A stretch of 15,691 bases of DNA. It comes from an uncultured Clostridia bacterium (lineage in GTDB: Bacteria > Bacillota > Clostridia > Oscillospirales > Acutalibacteraceae). This document shows positions 1-6,073 of the stretch, one piece after another (position 1 is the first letter of the stretch; every line of letters begins with the position of its first letter). The notes under the pieces were generated by a model, which saw only the letters and a list, made by a program, of their open reading frames with translations, searched no databases and was not told the DNA's origin. Location: assembly GCA_946004305.1 (NCBI GenBank), contig CAMFZJ010000014.1, positions 1-15,691 of the forward strand. The letters run 5' to 3'. A program made the translations under genes and the position numbers.

Positions 1-3
1 AAA

Positions 4-18
4 GTCGAGTGCCTCGAC
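4..18. repeat. short perfect inverted repeat at the left edge
   Basis: GTCGAG-TGC-CTCGAC forms a perfect 6-bp stem with a 3-nt loop. Two further TCGAG words follow at about 26-30 and 73-77. On the minus strand, one frame stays open from about position 82 down to the window edge (ending in residues NGCRGTRL) and another could begin ATG at 25 (MGVEALDF). Neither has a convincing ribosome binding site. The stretch may be the edge of a repeat or of a gene that lies outside the window. Confidence 0.3.
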
Positions 19-92
19 ACCCATTTCGAGAAGAAAAATTGATATTTTCAAATCTCTTTTGCCCGACCGTTTTCGAGGAATTTCCTATAAAG

Positions 93-125
93 TAAATAAA
101 AGTCGCAGCAAATTAGCCGCGACTT
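93..125 (-). terminator. intrinsic terminator of the FNT-family gene
   Basis: Read on the minus strand, AAGTCGCGGC pairs with GCTGCGACTT (10 bp, one G-T wobble, 6-nt loop TAATTT; stem 100-125) and is followed by TTTTATTTA. It begins 5 bp after the stop codon of the gene at 130-765, so it is a textbook Rho-independent terminator for that transcript. Confidence 0.85.
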
Positions 126-129
126 CAGT

Positions 130-765
130 TTAAGACTTAACAAGTTTGTCACCTATTAGTTTTAAATTCGGGACAATCCAAGAGCCGATTAGATTACCGA
201 TTGATACATACAGTATGTACAGAATACCATTTAAGGACAAAAGTCGGCAATCAGGAGTTAATGCAAAATAATACATATCTGCTATACTATGTTCAAATCC
301 TGCAAGTATAAATACAGGAACACATATAAAAATACCGAGATATTTTGCAATTTCGTGCTTATTAGTACGGAAATTATCAACTGCAATATACATAAGTATC
401 CCGCAGAATATGCCCAGAATAATTGTTGCGAAGGGTTCTTGCTGAAGCTTTTTCTCCACCAACGCACCGGCTGTTTGTGAAAGTTCAGGCTTAATATAGG
501 CAACAGCTAAACCGTATAACAATGTTCCGCAGATATTACCTAACCACACTACTAAACAATCCAAAGAATAAGAGGGCTTGTTTTGAAAAATGTATCCGAT
601 TTTACCTGTGAACAAAGACATCTGATATACACAAATTGCCATTAAACCTACTGCAAACAGAAAGGCTCCTGCAATTTTGTTTTCACAGGCAAGATATACA
701 GTTCCGCCAATTCCTATCATTATTCCGGCAAGAATTGCATTTATTAAAGTTTTAATATAGCTCAA
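130..765 (-). CDS. formate/nitrite transporter (FNT) family channel, short form
   Basis: This 211-residue, very hydrophobic protein has about six membrane segments. The FNT signature is visible: LFTGK at 51-55 (compare LFTx in FocA), GNICG at 76-80, the AGFEHSIADMYYF block at 155-167 with the pore histidine at H159, and GNLIGSW at 190-196. FNT channels pass small monovalent anions such as formate, nitrite, hydrosulfide or lactate; which one cannot be told here. Family members are usually 250-285 residues, so this is a trimmed version. The start is TTG at 765, placed 6 nt after a GGAGGT ribosome binding site (771-777 on the minus strand). It lies 42 bp downstream of the lipoprotein gene but appears to have its own promoter (799-827). 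No formate-lyase or nitrite-reductase gene is adjacent. Confidence 0.82.
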   Translation of the reverse strand: MSYIKTLINAILAGIMIGIGGTVYLACENKIAGAFLFAVGLMAICVYQMSLFTGKIGYIFQNKPSYSLDCLVVWLGNICGTLLYGLAVAYIKPELSQTAGALVEKKLQQEPFATIILGIFCGILMYIAVDNFRTNKHEIAKYLGIFICVPVFILAGFEHSIADMYYFALTPDCRLLSLNGILYILYVSIGNLIGSWIVPNLKLIGDKLVKS

Positions 766-777
766 AGCTAACCTCCA

Positions 778-801
778 AATTATTTCGTTGATGAAATAAT
801 T
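778..801. promoter_or_regulatory. operator-like palindrome at the FNT gene start site
   Basis: AATTATTTC-GTTGAT-GAAATAATT is a perfect 9-bp inverted repeat with a 6-nt centre. It overlaps the last three bases of the putative -10 box (799-804) and covers the expected transcription start near 792. It ends just before the ribosome binding site. That position suits a repressor operator; a 5'-UTR hairpin is the alternative. Confidence 0.45.
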
Positions 802-827
802 ATATACCTAATCCTGAGTTTTTTCAA
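799..827 (-). promoter_or_regulatory. putative promoter of the FNT gene inside the end of the lipoprotein gene
   Basis: On the minus strand TTGAAA (822-827) is followed after exactly 17 bp by a perfect TATAAT (799-804). The -35 box lies within the last codons of the upstream lipoprotein gene, so the FNT gene can be transcribed independently of it. Confidence 0.6.
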
Positions 828-1176
828 CAATTTTTAAAGTTATTGTTCCATTATTGTTTTTGAGTTTTAATTTATCGCCGGTTACCTTGTAATTAAAAAG
901 GTAATTATCCTTAGTTATTTCATCTGAAATCATCATAGTTTTTTTATCAATAATACACAAACCATTTATTATATTATTTGCCTGTTTATCATTTGAAGAA
1001 AAGCTAAGCTTTGCAAAATCATTTTCCTGAAATTCCAGATGTACCGTTGTTCCGTTTTTAAAGGTGTTTTTCCAATTATTCATACGAATGTAGTCCGCTG
1101 TATTATCGGAAATTTGTGTACAGGATGAAAAAAATATACAACATAAAGCTATCAAAAAAGCAAAACTTTTTCTCAT
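808..1176 (-). CDS. small secreted lipoprotein of unknown function
   Basis: The 122-residue product begins with a lipoprotein signal: MRKS, a hydrophobic stretch at 5-16, then the lipobox FSSC with the lipidated cysteine at C19. It should be anchored outside the membrane. The mature part alternates polar and hydrophobic residues, with WKN..NGT..LEF and YKVTGDKLKLKNNNGT repeats of beta-hairpin character. This resembles small lipocalin-like or DUF-type beta-barrel lipoproteins, but I do not recognise a named family. The ATG at 1176 is set 6 nt after a clear AGGAGGT site (1183-1189 on the plus map). It is transcribed divergently from the DUF2804 gene. The linked FNT gene downstream may be partly co-transcribed with it, but no functional link is evident. 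Confidence 0.7.
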   Translation of the reverse strand: MRKSFAFLIALCCIFFSSCTQISDNTADYIRMNNWKNTFKNGTTVHLEFQENDFAKLSFSSNDKQANNIINGLCIIDKKTMMISDEITKDNYLFNYKVTGDKLKLKNNNGTITLKIVEKTQD

Positions 1177-1254
1177 AATACTACCTCCTGTTGCTTATTA
1201 ATACTATGTGAAAAAAATCTGCATTATTCTAAGCTTACATTTTTGTTATAATTC

Positions 1255-1283
1255 TTGATTGGCATTATAAATTTATGTATAAT
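1255..1283 (+). promoter_or_regulatory. promoter of the DUF2804 gene
   Basis: TTGATT (1255-1260), a 17-bp spacer and a perfect TATAAT (1278-1283) lie 30 bp upstream of the ATG at 1313. The ribosome binding site CAGGAGG (1301-1307) falls between promoter and start. Confidence 0.7.
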
Positions 1284-1312
1284 GGAGAAAATATTGTAAT
1301 CAGGAGGTTTTT

Positions 1313-2317
1313 ATGCAGCAGGTAGTTAGTGATACAAAAAAGCTTTTTAACGAAAACGGCGAAGTTGTATTTGGCGGTTGGTCAAAATCACCTTTGTTTG
1401 AATATAATAAAGGGCAATATCAGACACCAAACAAGCTGTGTGAAAAAGATTGCTATTATATTACCAACAAGGAAATGGGATTTTATCTCTCTGTGGAAAC
1501 TCAGGGATTTGAAATGCTAATTAAAATTATATTTGTAAATTATAGAAACGGCAGGGTTTCTCAGGACTATATCTCTAAAAAGTTTATGCTTTCTCCTACA
1601 AAACTTCCCGAGGCAGGGAATTCGGGTGAGTTTTCATACACAGATAAAAAAATAGCTCTGACGCTTACAAACACCGTTGACGGTAGATATATTAAATGTG
1701 ATTTTATTGACTTTGCTAATTACAAAAATCTTTATGTTAAGGTTTTAGTTAAGAAGCTTCAGGGCGAAAGTATGAACATAATCGCTCCTTTTGAAAAATC
1801 AAAGAAAAATTTTTATTTTAAACGCTTTGTACCAAAGTTTACTGCTAAGGGTGTGGTAAGTTTTGGAGGTACGGAATATAATCTTGACGAAGAAAACAGT
1901 TATGTATATTTTGACTGGAGCAGATACTCACTTCCCCGACATCAGAAATATCAAGTTTTAAACGGTATTTTCACAATAGGAGGGCATACTGTTGCGATTA
2001 ACCTTGCCTCACGGGTGGGAGATAACAAAAAAGGCAACGAAAATTGCTTTTTTGTTGACAACTATCTTTTTAAAATTGGTAAAATCAAGGTAGGAGGCGA
2101 TGAAAAACGATATGACAAAGAATGGTTTTTCAAAGCCGATGACGGCAGTCTTGACCTGACTTTTACCCCTAAAAACAATTCCGGCGCATTATTAAGCTGT
2201 AAATGTGAAAAAGATGTAGTTGTATTCGGTAATTTAAACGGATATATAGTTGATGAAAACATTGGCAACGTAAAGTTCAAAAACAAACCTGTCCATATGA
2301 TTTTCACTACACTTTAG
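1313..2317 (+). CDS. DUF2804 family protein
   Basis: This 334-residue soluble protein matches the layout of DUF2804. The N-terminal LFNENGEVVFGGWSKSPLFEYN (11-32) corresponds to the family's opening 'L.d..G....GW...pl..Y'. The mid-protein YFDWSRYSLPRHQKYQVLNG is the conserved D-W-x-R region. GGHTVAINLASRVGDN with ENCFFVDNYLFKIGKI follows, as does a final FGNLNGYIVDENIGNVKFKN. Members are predicted beta-rich proteins thought to resemble lipid- or carotenoid-handling barrels, but the biochemical role is unknown. There is no signal peptide, so it should act in the cytosol. The start is the ATG set 5 nt after GGAGG. It is a single-gene unit with its own promoter and a shared terminator at 2331-2364. 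Confidence 0.8.
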   Translation: MQQVVSDTKKLFNENGEVVFGGWSKSPLFEYNKGQYQTPNKLCEKDCYYITNKEMGFYLSVETQGFEMLIKIIFVNYRNGRVSQDYISKKFMLSPTKLPEAGNSGEFSYTDKKIALTLTNTVDGRYIKCDFIDFANYKNLYVKVLVKKLQGESMNIIAPFEKSKKNFYFKRFVPKFTAKGVVSFGGTEYNLDEENSYVYFDWSRYSLPRHQKYQVLNGIFTIGGHTVAINLASRVGDNKKGNENCFFVDNYLFKIGKIKVGGDEKRYDKEWFFKADDGSLDLTFTPKNNSGALLSCKCEKDVVVFGNLNGYIVDENIGNVKFKNKPVHMIFTTL

Positions 2318-2330
2318 ATTCAAAAAACAA

Positions 2331-2364
2331 AAACAGACTGTTCAAATTTCAGAACAGCCTGTTT
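2331..2364. terminator. bidirectional terminator between convergent genes
   Basis: AAACAGaCTGTTC (2331-2343) and GAACAGcCTGTTT (2352-2364) pair around an 8-nt loop. On the plus strand there is one A-C mismatch and a short TTTT tail. On the minus strand the same position is a G-T wobble, so the 13-bp stem is unbroken, and a long TTTTTGTTTTTT tract follows. It serves both the DUF2804 gene and the membrane protein, and looks stronger for the latter. Confidence 0.8.
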
Positions 2365-2384
2365 TATAATATTACGATTATTTA

Positions 2385-2864
2385 TCACTTAGGAGCTTTA
2401 TCGGCAGTATTTTCAACCTTTAGGAAACGAGCGAAAATTCCCATTACTCCTAAGAAGAAATTTACAAGATACAGTAAAATTGCTATAACTGCTCCTAAGC
2501 AAACCCAGTTGCCTATGAAATATACTATACACATTAATGCAAGTCCGGAGCAAATAAGGCTTGCTACGTTCTTCAAATTATAAAATCTATCAAAAATATT
2601 AAAGAAAAGAGCAATAGTTGGAAGAATTATAAAAGCCAGAAATGTAATTCCTACAATATTTAAGGCTCTGTCGCCGGCGGCACTGCCTGTTGTTGCACCG
2701 ATATACCCTATCATATCAAGAACAGTATATGTGCTGTGTGAACTATTTGGGTCAATTATTCCTCCCCATACAAATGGCATTGAGGTAAGAAAAATCTGAA
2801 TCATAAACAGGATAATTTGCGCCACGCGTATTTTTTTGGTAGTTTTATTTTGAATTTTAAGCAT
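2385..2864 (-). CDS. four-helix membrane protein of unknown function
   Basis: The product has 159 residues if translation starts at the ATG at 2864. I prefer this start because AAAGGA (2874-2879 on the plus map) lies 9 nt upstream; an ATG three codons earlier (2873) directly abuts that site, and a TTG at 2900 lies upstream of it. Membrane segments fall at about 13-35, 68-91, 98-118 and 120-147. The first loop (36-66) is probably exterior and rich in Ser, Thr and Gly. The tail KVENTADKAPK is polar. There are no catalytic motifs and I do not recognise the family. It stands alone, convergent with the DUF2804 gene and divergent from the GH13 gene, with which it shares a compact promoter region. 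Its promoter carries the same box as those of the LCP and yfhO genes. Confidence 0.72.
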   Translation of the reverse strand: MLKIQNKTTKKIRVAQIILFMIQIFLTSMPFVWGGIIDPNSSHSTYTVLDMIGYIGATTGSAAGDRALNIVGITFLAFIILPTIALFFNIFDRFYNLKNVASLICSGLALMCIVYFIGNWVCLGAVIAILLYLVNFFLGVMGIFARFLKVENTADKAPK

Positions 2865-2890
2865 AGTTTCCATTCCTTTTGGATTTTTAT

Positions 2891-2911
2891 TTTGCAGCAA
2901 ATTACTGCAAA
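2891..2911. repeat. inverted repeat in the 5' leader of the membrane-protein gene
   Basis: TTTGCAG-CAAATTA-CTGCAAA is a perfect 7-bp inverted repeat with a 7-nt centre. It sits directly after the expected transcription start (about 2914) and before the ribosome binding site of the minus-strand gene. It could be an operator or a leader hairpin. Confidence 0.45.
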
Positions 2912-2920
2912 TTTTTTATC

Positions 2921-2949
2921 ATTATATCACAAAACAGTAACTTGCACAA
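2921..2949 (-). promoter_or_regulatory. TG-extended promoter of the membrane-protein gene
   Basis: On the minus strand, TTGTGC (2944-2949) and TATAAT (2921-2926) are 17 bp apart, and TGA precedes the -10 to give an extended -10 element. The spacer contains TTACTGTTTTGTG, which recurs almost exactly in the LCP promoter. Its -35 overlaps that of the opposing GH13 promoter. Confidence 0.72.
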
Positions 2950-2970
2950 TACACATAACAATGATATAAT
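2942..2970 (+). promoter_or_regulatory. TG-extended promoter of the GH13 gene
   Basis: TTGCAC (2942-2947), a 17-bp spacer ending in TGA, and a perfect TATAAT (2965-2970). The -35 box shares four bases with the -35 of the divergent promoter. Confidence 0.78.
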
Positions 2971-2999
2971 CTTTTATATTTATTTTAGGAGTGATCAAT

Positions 3000-4640
3000 T
3001 TGGATTGGGTAAAAAATTCCGTAATATATAATATTTATCCCATAGGATTTTGCGGAGCACCAAAGGAAAATGACGGCAAGCTTGAATACAGGCTAAACAA
3101 GATATATGACTGGATTGATAATTTTAAAAATCTAAGCATTAACGCACTGGTTTTCAACCCTGTATTTGAAAGCAAAAGACACGGTTATGACACTACAGAT
3201 TATTATAAAATCGACTGTCGTCTAGGAGATAATGATTCTTTTAAAGAAATTTGTGATACTCTCCACAAAAACGGAATCAGAGTAATTTTAGACGGTGTGT
3301 TTAACCATGTGGGCAGAAATTTCTTTGCATTTAAAGATGTTCAGAAGAATCGGGAAAATTCACAATATTGCTCTTGGTTTCAGGGCTTAAACTTCGGAGG
3401 AAACACTCATTACAATGATGGTTTTTGGTACGAGGGTTGGGCTAACCATTATGATTTAGTTAAACTAAATCTAAAAAATCCTGATGTTTGCGACCACTTG
3501 ATTAATGCAGTTAAAATGTGGATAAGGGAGTTTGATATTGACGGACTCAGACTTGACGCCGCAGATTGCATTGACCTTGACTTTTTCAAAAGATTAAGAA
3601 ATGAATGTCAGAGCTTAAAGCCTGATTTTTGGCTGTACGGTGAAATTACAAACGGTGATTATAACCGTTGGGCTAATGACGAAGTATTAAATTCTGTTAC
3701 AAATTATGAATGTTACAAGGGACTTTACAGCAGTCACAATGACCACAACTATTTTGAGATTGCACATTCTCTTGAAAGACAGTTTGGTAACTACGGAATA
3801 TATAAAAACATTTATACATTCAACTTTGTTGACAATCACGATGTAAACAGAATAGCAAGCAGTCTTAATAATCAAAATCATCTTAATAATGTTCACACTT
3901 TACTTTACACAATGCCCGGTGTACCGAGTCTGTACTACGGCAGCGAGTGGGCAATTAAAGGCAAACGCAGTAATCACAGCGATTATGAATTAAGGCCTTG
4001 CTTGGATATTGACAATATCCCTGAGCCTAATTATGAATTATATAATCATCTTTGTAAACTTGGTAAAATAAGAAGAAGCTTACAGGCTTTAAAATATGGT
4101 GAATTTAAGAACATTAATATAAAGAACGAACAGCTTGTTTATATGAGAAAATCCAATGAACAAACTGTATATGTGGCTCTTAACCTAAGTGATAATCCGG
4201 CTAATGTTGAATTTAATGTTGAGGGAAAGGGATTCTTAACCGATTTACTTAATGATAACGAAAAGTTTGAAGCGAATGGATACATAAGTATTCCTATGCT
4301 CCCTTGCAGTTCAAGAATTTTGGTAATGAATGACGGTAATTTTGAGATTGATTTACACAACGAAGCAGAAAAGCCTGAGGAAATAAAGATTGAAAAATCC
4401 TCAAATAATATTCCTCAGGACGTAAAGCCCTTGCCTGTTAGGTTAGGAAAATATCGTCATTTCAAAGGCAAGGAATACAAGGTTATAGGGATAGCTAAAC
4501 ACAGCGAAACCGGTGAGGAAATGGTTGTTTATGAGGCGCTTTATGACAACAATTCTCTATGGGTAAGACCTAAGAAGATGTTTGAAGAAGTGATTGAAAA
4601 AGACGGTAAGAAAGTCAGAAGATTTGAATATATAGATTAA
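3000..4640 (+). CDS. GH13 alpha-amylase-family glycosidase with C-terminal DUF1653 domain
   Basis: The enzyme is a retaining alpha-glucan hydrolase or transferase with no signal peptide, so it should act on imported maltodextrins in the cytosol. With M1 at the TTG at 3000, all GH13 regions are present: DGVFNH (98-103), GLRLDAAD with nucleophile D186, YGEI with acid/base E215, and FVDNHD with D281. The barrel is followed by a beta domain up to about 445, then an acidic linker (EKPEEIKIEKSS). The C-terminal GKYRHFKGKEYKVIGIAKHS...VVYEALY...LWVRP (about 484-546) is a DUF1653 domain, normally a small stand-alone protein. I prefer TTG at 3000 because AGGAG (2987-2991) lies 8 nt upstream; the GTG at 2991 (549 residues) overlaps that site. 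Exact specificity (amylase, neopullulanase or cyclomaltodextrinase) cannot be read from the motifs. It is a single-gene unit. Confidence 0.9.
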   Translation: MDWVKNSVIYNIYPIGFCGAPKENDGKLEYRLNKIYDWIDNFKNLSINALVFNPVFESKRHGYDTTDYYKIDCRLGDNDSFKEICDTLHKNGIRVILDGVFNHVGRNFFAFKDVQKNRENSQYCSWFQGLNFGGNTHYNDGFWYEGWANHYDLVKLNLKNPDVCDHLINAVKMWIREFDIDGLRLDAADCIDLDFFKRLRNECQSLKPDFWLYGEITNGDYNRWANDEVLNSVTNYECYKGLYSSHNDHNYFEIAHSLERQFGNYGIYKNIYTFNFVDNHDVNRIASSLNNQNHLNNVHTLLYTMPGVPSLYYGSEWAIKGKRSNHSDYELRPCLDIDNIPEPNYELYNHLCKLGKIRRSLQALKYGEFKNINIKNEQLVYMRKSNEQTVYVALNLSDNPANVEFNVEGKGFLTDLLNDNEKFEANGYISIPMLPCSSRILVMNDGNFEIDLHNEAEKPEEIKIEKSSNNIPQDVKPLPVRLGKYRHFKGKEYKVIGIAKHSETGEEMVVYEALYDNNSLWVRPKKMFEEVIEKDGKKVRRFEYID

Positions 4641-4657
4641 GCAATTGAATAATTTTA

Positions 4658-4695
4658 AGGGGCTGTCGCAAATAAGAAAATTTGCAACAGCCCCT
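4658..4695. terminator. bidirectional terminator between GH13 and LCP genes
   Basis: AGGGGCTGTcGCAAA and TTTGCaACAGCCCCT form a 15-position stem around an 8-nt loop. The single C-A mismatch on the plus strand becomes a T-G wobble on the minus strand. The tails are AT-rich rather than pure T runs (TATAATATTT on plus, TAAAATTATT on minus). Confidence 0.8.
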
Positions 4696-4712
4696 ATAAT
4701 ATTTATCTGATT

Positions 4713-5840
4713 TTAAGTTTCTTTAAGTGCCTCACCAAATACAAATTTTGCAAGCTTTTTACGACTGGTTTCCATATCATCAATCCTGATAATAGAGCCT
4801 GCAACAGGGTCCTGTGCATAGGACCACAAGCCATCCTGAGGAATATTGTACTGCTTAACATCATATTTGATATAACTTAAAGCGTGAGATACCAGCCCTG
4901 TAATCTCGTCCTTTTTAAGATTTGTTGTTACAAGGGGACCTACCTCTGAAACAATGCTTACTATCTGAGCAAGGTTTGCGTTTTTGAGACTTTTGAAAAC
5001 TGTCTGCAAAAGCTTTCTCTGACGTTCTGTTCTATCCCAGTCATCACCGGAATATGTTACAGAATATCCTGCTTCGGCGAAACCACGGTTACGGGCATAC
5101 CAAAGAGCCTGCTGACCGGTAAGCTTTACAGTTCCGTCAACCTCTTTAAGGGTGTTTCTGTCAGGAGCCTGCTTATTTATGTACATCTGCCAGTTAATGT
5201 AACCTGCCTCATCAGCGGTAAGCTCCATTTCAACTCCGCCCATTACGTCAATAATCTTCTTAAAACTGTCAAAATCAACTACTGCATATCTGTCAATTTT
5301 AATACCAAAGTTTGCTTCAATGGTTTTGATTGAAAGAGCAGCACCGCCTAAAGAATATGAAGCATTAATTTTATTATTGCCATAACCGGGAATATATACA
5401 TAAGTATCACGTTGGAAGGACGTTAGCTTGATTTTTTTGGCACGGTTATCAATAGAACAAAGAATCATTGAGTCGCTTCGTCCGTTTGAATTTTTGCTGT
5501 GATTGTCTTCACCAAAAAGCATTACATTTAAAATCTTAGAATCAGATAGCAAATCGCCTTCGGATAACCCTGTATTGATATCGCCGGGTTCATCTAATGA
5601 TGTTACTCCCGTTGCCTGTGTAGCTAATGTTTCGTCTTCGATTTCCTTAAAGTTAAGTGAATCAAGTGCGTTGTAGTAATAAATCATACCGGCACCTGTT
5701 ATCATCAGCACAACTGCAAGAAATATAGAAAGGCCTCGCCTGATTCTGCCCTTTTTCTTAAAGGCTTTGATTACCTGTGTATTTGAGTTTATGTCAACAA
5801 AATTAGAAGACTTACCACCATGCTTTTTTGAGCCAGCCAT
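4713..5840 (-). CDS. LCP (LytR-CpsA-Psr) family wall-glycopolymer ligase
   Basis: LCP enzymes move teichoic acid or capsule polymers from undecaprenyl-phosphate carriers onto peptidoglycan outside the membrane. This 375-residue protein has a basic cytosolic N-terminus (1-36), one membrane helix at about 36-56, a Thr/Glu-rich linker, and the LCP domain from about 104. Visible LCP motifs are NVMLFGED (105-112), RSDSMIL with R121 and D123, SFQRDTYVYIPG with R144 and D145, NKINASYSLGG (156-166), the VVDFDSFKKIIDVMGGVEM block (187-205), and QALWYARNR (244-252) followed by DWDRTERQRKLL with R273 and R275. Length is normal for a family member without the extra LytR C-terminal domain. The ATG follows AAGGAGA by 6-7 nt. 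It is a single-gene unit close to the yfhO glycopolymer operon. Confidence 0.92.
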   Translation of the reverse strand: MAGSKKHGGKSSNFVDINSNTQVIKAFKKKGRIRRGLSIFLAVVLMITGAGMIYYYNALDSLNFKEIEDETLATQATGVTSLDEPGDINTGLSEGDLLSDSKILNVMLFGEDNHSKNSNGRSDSMILCSIDNRAKKIKLTSFQRDTYVYIPGYGNNKINASYSLGGAALSIKTIEANFGIKIDRYAVVDFDSFKKIIDVMGGVEMELTADEAGYINWQMYINKQAPDRNTLKEVDGTVKLTGQQALWYARNRGFAEAGYSVTYSGDDWDRTERQRKLLQTVFKSLKNANLAQIVSIVSEVGPLVTTNLKKDEITGLVSHALSYIKYDVKQYNIPQDGLWSYAQDPVAGSIIRIDDMETSRKKLAKFVFGEALKET

Positions 5841-5868
5841 AATATCTCTCCTTCTAAATCTTATAATT

Positions 5869-5894
5869 ATACATAATAATACAATTTTATGTAT
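5869..5894. repeat. inverted repeat over the LCP transcription start
   Basis: ATACATAA (5869-5876) and TTATGTAT (5887-5894) are perfect 8-bp arms around a 10-nt centre. They overlap the downstream edge of the -10 box and the expected start site. The sequence is very AT-rich, so chance is a real possibility. Confidence 0.35.
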
Positions 5895-5921
5895 TATAAC
5901 ACAAAACAGTAATTGTTATAA
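5893..5921 (-). promoter_or_regulatory. TG-extended promoter of the LCP gene
   Basis: On the minus strand a perfect TATAAT (5893-5898) is preceded by TGT, an extended -10. The -35 position at 17 bp holds a poor TTATAA (5916-5921), so the extended -10 probably carries most of the recognition. Bases 5893-5912 match 2921-2940 at 19 of 20 positions. Confidence 0.65.
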
Positions 5922-5925
5922 TTCT

Positions 5926-5947
5926 AATACAGAATAATATCTGTATT
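5926..5947. repeat. inverted repeat upstream of the LCP -35 region
   Basis: AATACAGA-ATAATA-TCTGTATT is a perfect 8-bp inverted repeat with a 6-nt centre, starting 5 bp upstream of the LCP -35 position. No T-run follows on the minus strand, so it is a poor terminator for the upstream gene. An activator site is possible. Confidence 0.4.
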
Positions 5948-6037
5948 GTCATTATTTACTATAGCTATTGAAATAATCAACACAGATTTATATGACAAAA
6001 ACATAATAACACATAAGTAAAGATTTTTGTTAAAAAT

Positions 6038-6071
6038 GTTACAGATGGTAGCTATATTGTTACAAATGGTA
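6038..6071. repeat. pair of 13-bp direct repeats with 21-bp period
   Basis: GTTACAGATGGTA (6038-6050) and GTTACAAATGGTA (6059-6071) match at 12 of 13 positions and are spaced two helical turns apart. They lie just downstream of the yfbR stop codon and about 120 bp upstream of the LCP promoter. Confidence 0.5.
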
Positions 6072-6073
6072 TT

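Noticed and set aside
1223..1254. minus-strand promoter for the lipoprotein gene
   Set aside because: TAGAAT-like -10 words exist, but no -35 with correct spacing could be found, so none is listed.
2062..2307. 81-codon minus-strand frame inside the DUF2804 gene
   Set aside because: Antisense shadow; it lacks a promoter, a ribosome site and any recognisable protein character.
6038..6071. LytTR (AgrA/VirR-like) binding site
   Set aside because: The 21-bp spacing fits, but the half-sites do not follow the ACAGTTAAG-type consensus, so only a generic direct repeat is claimed.
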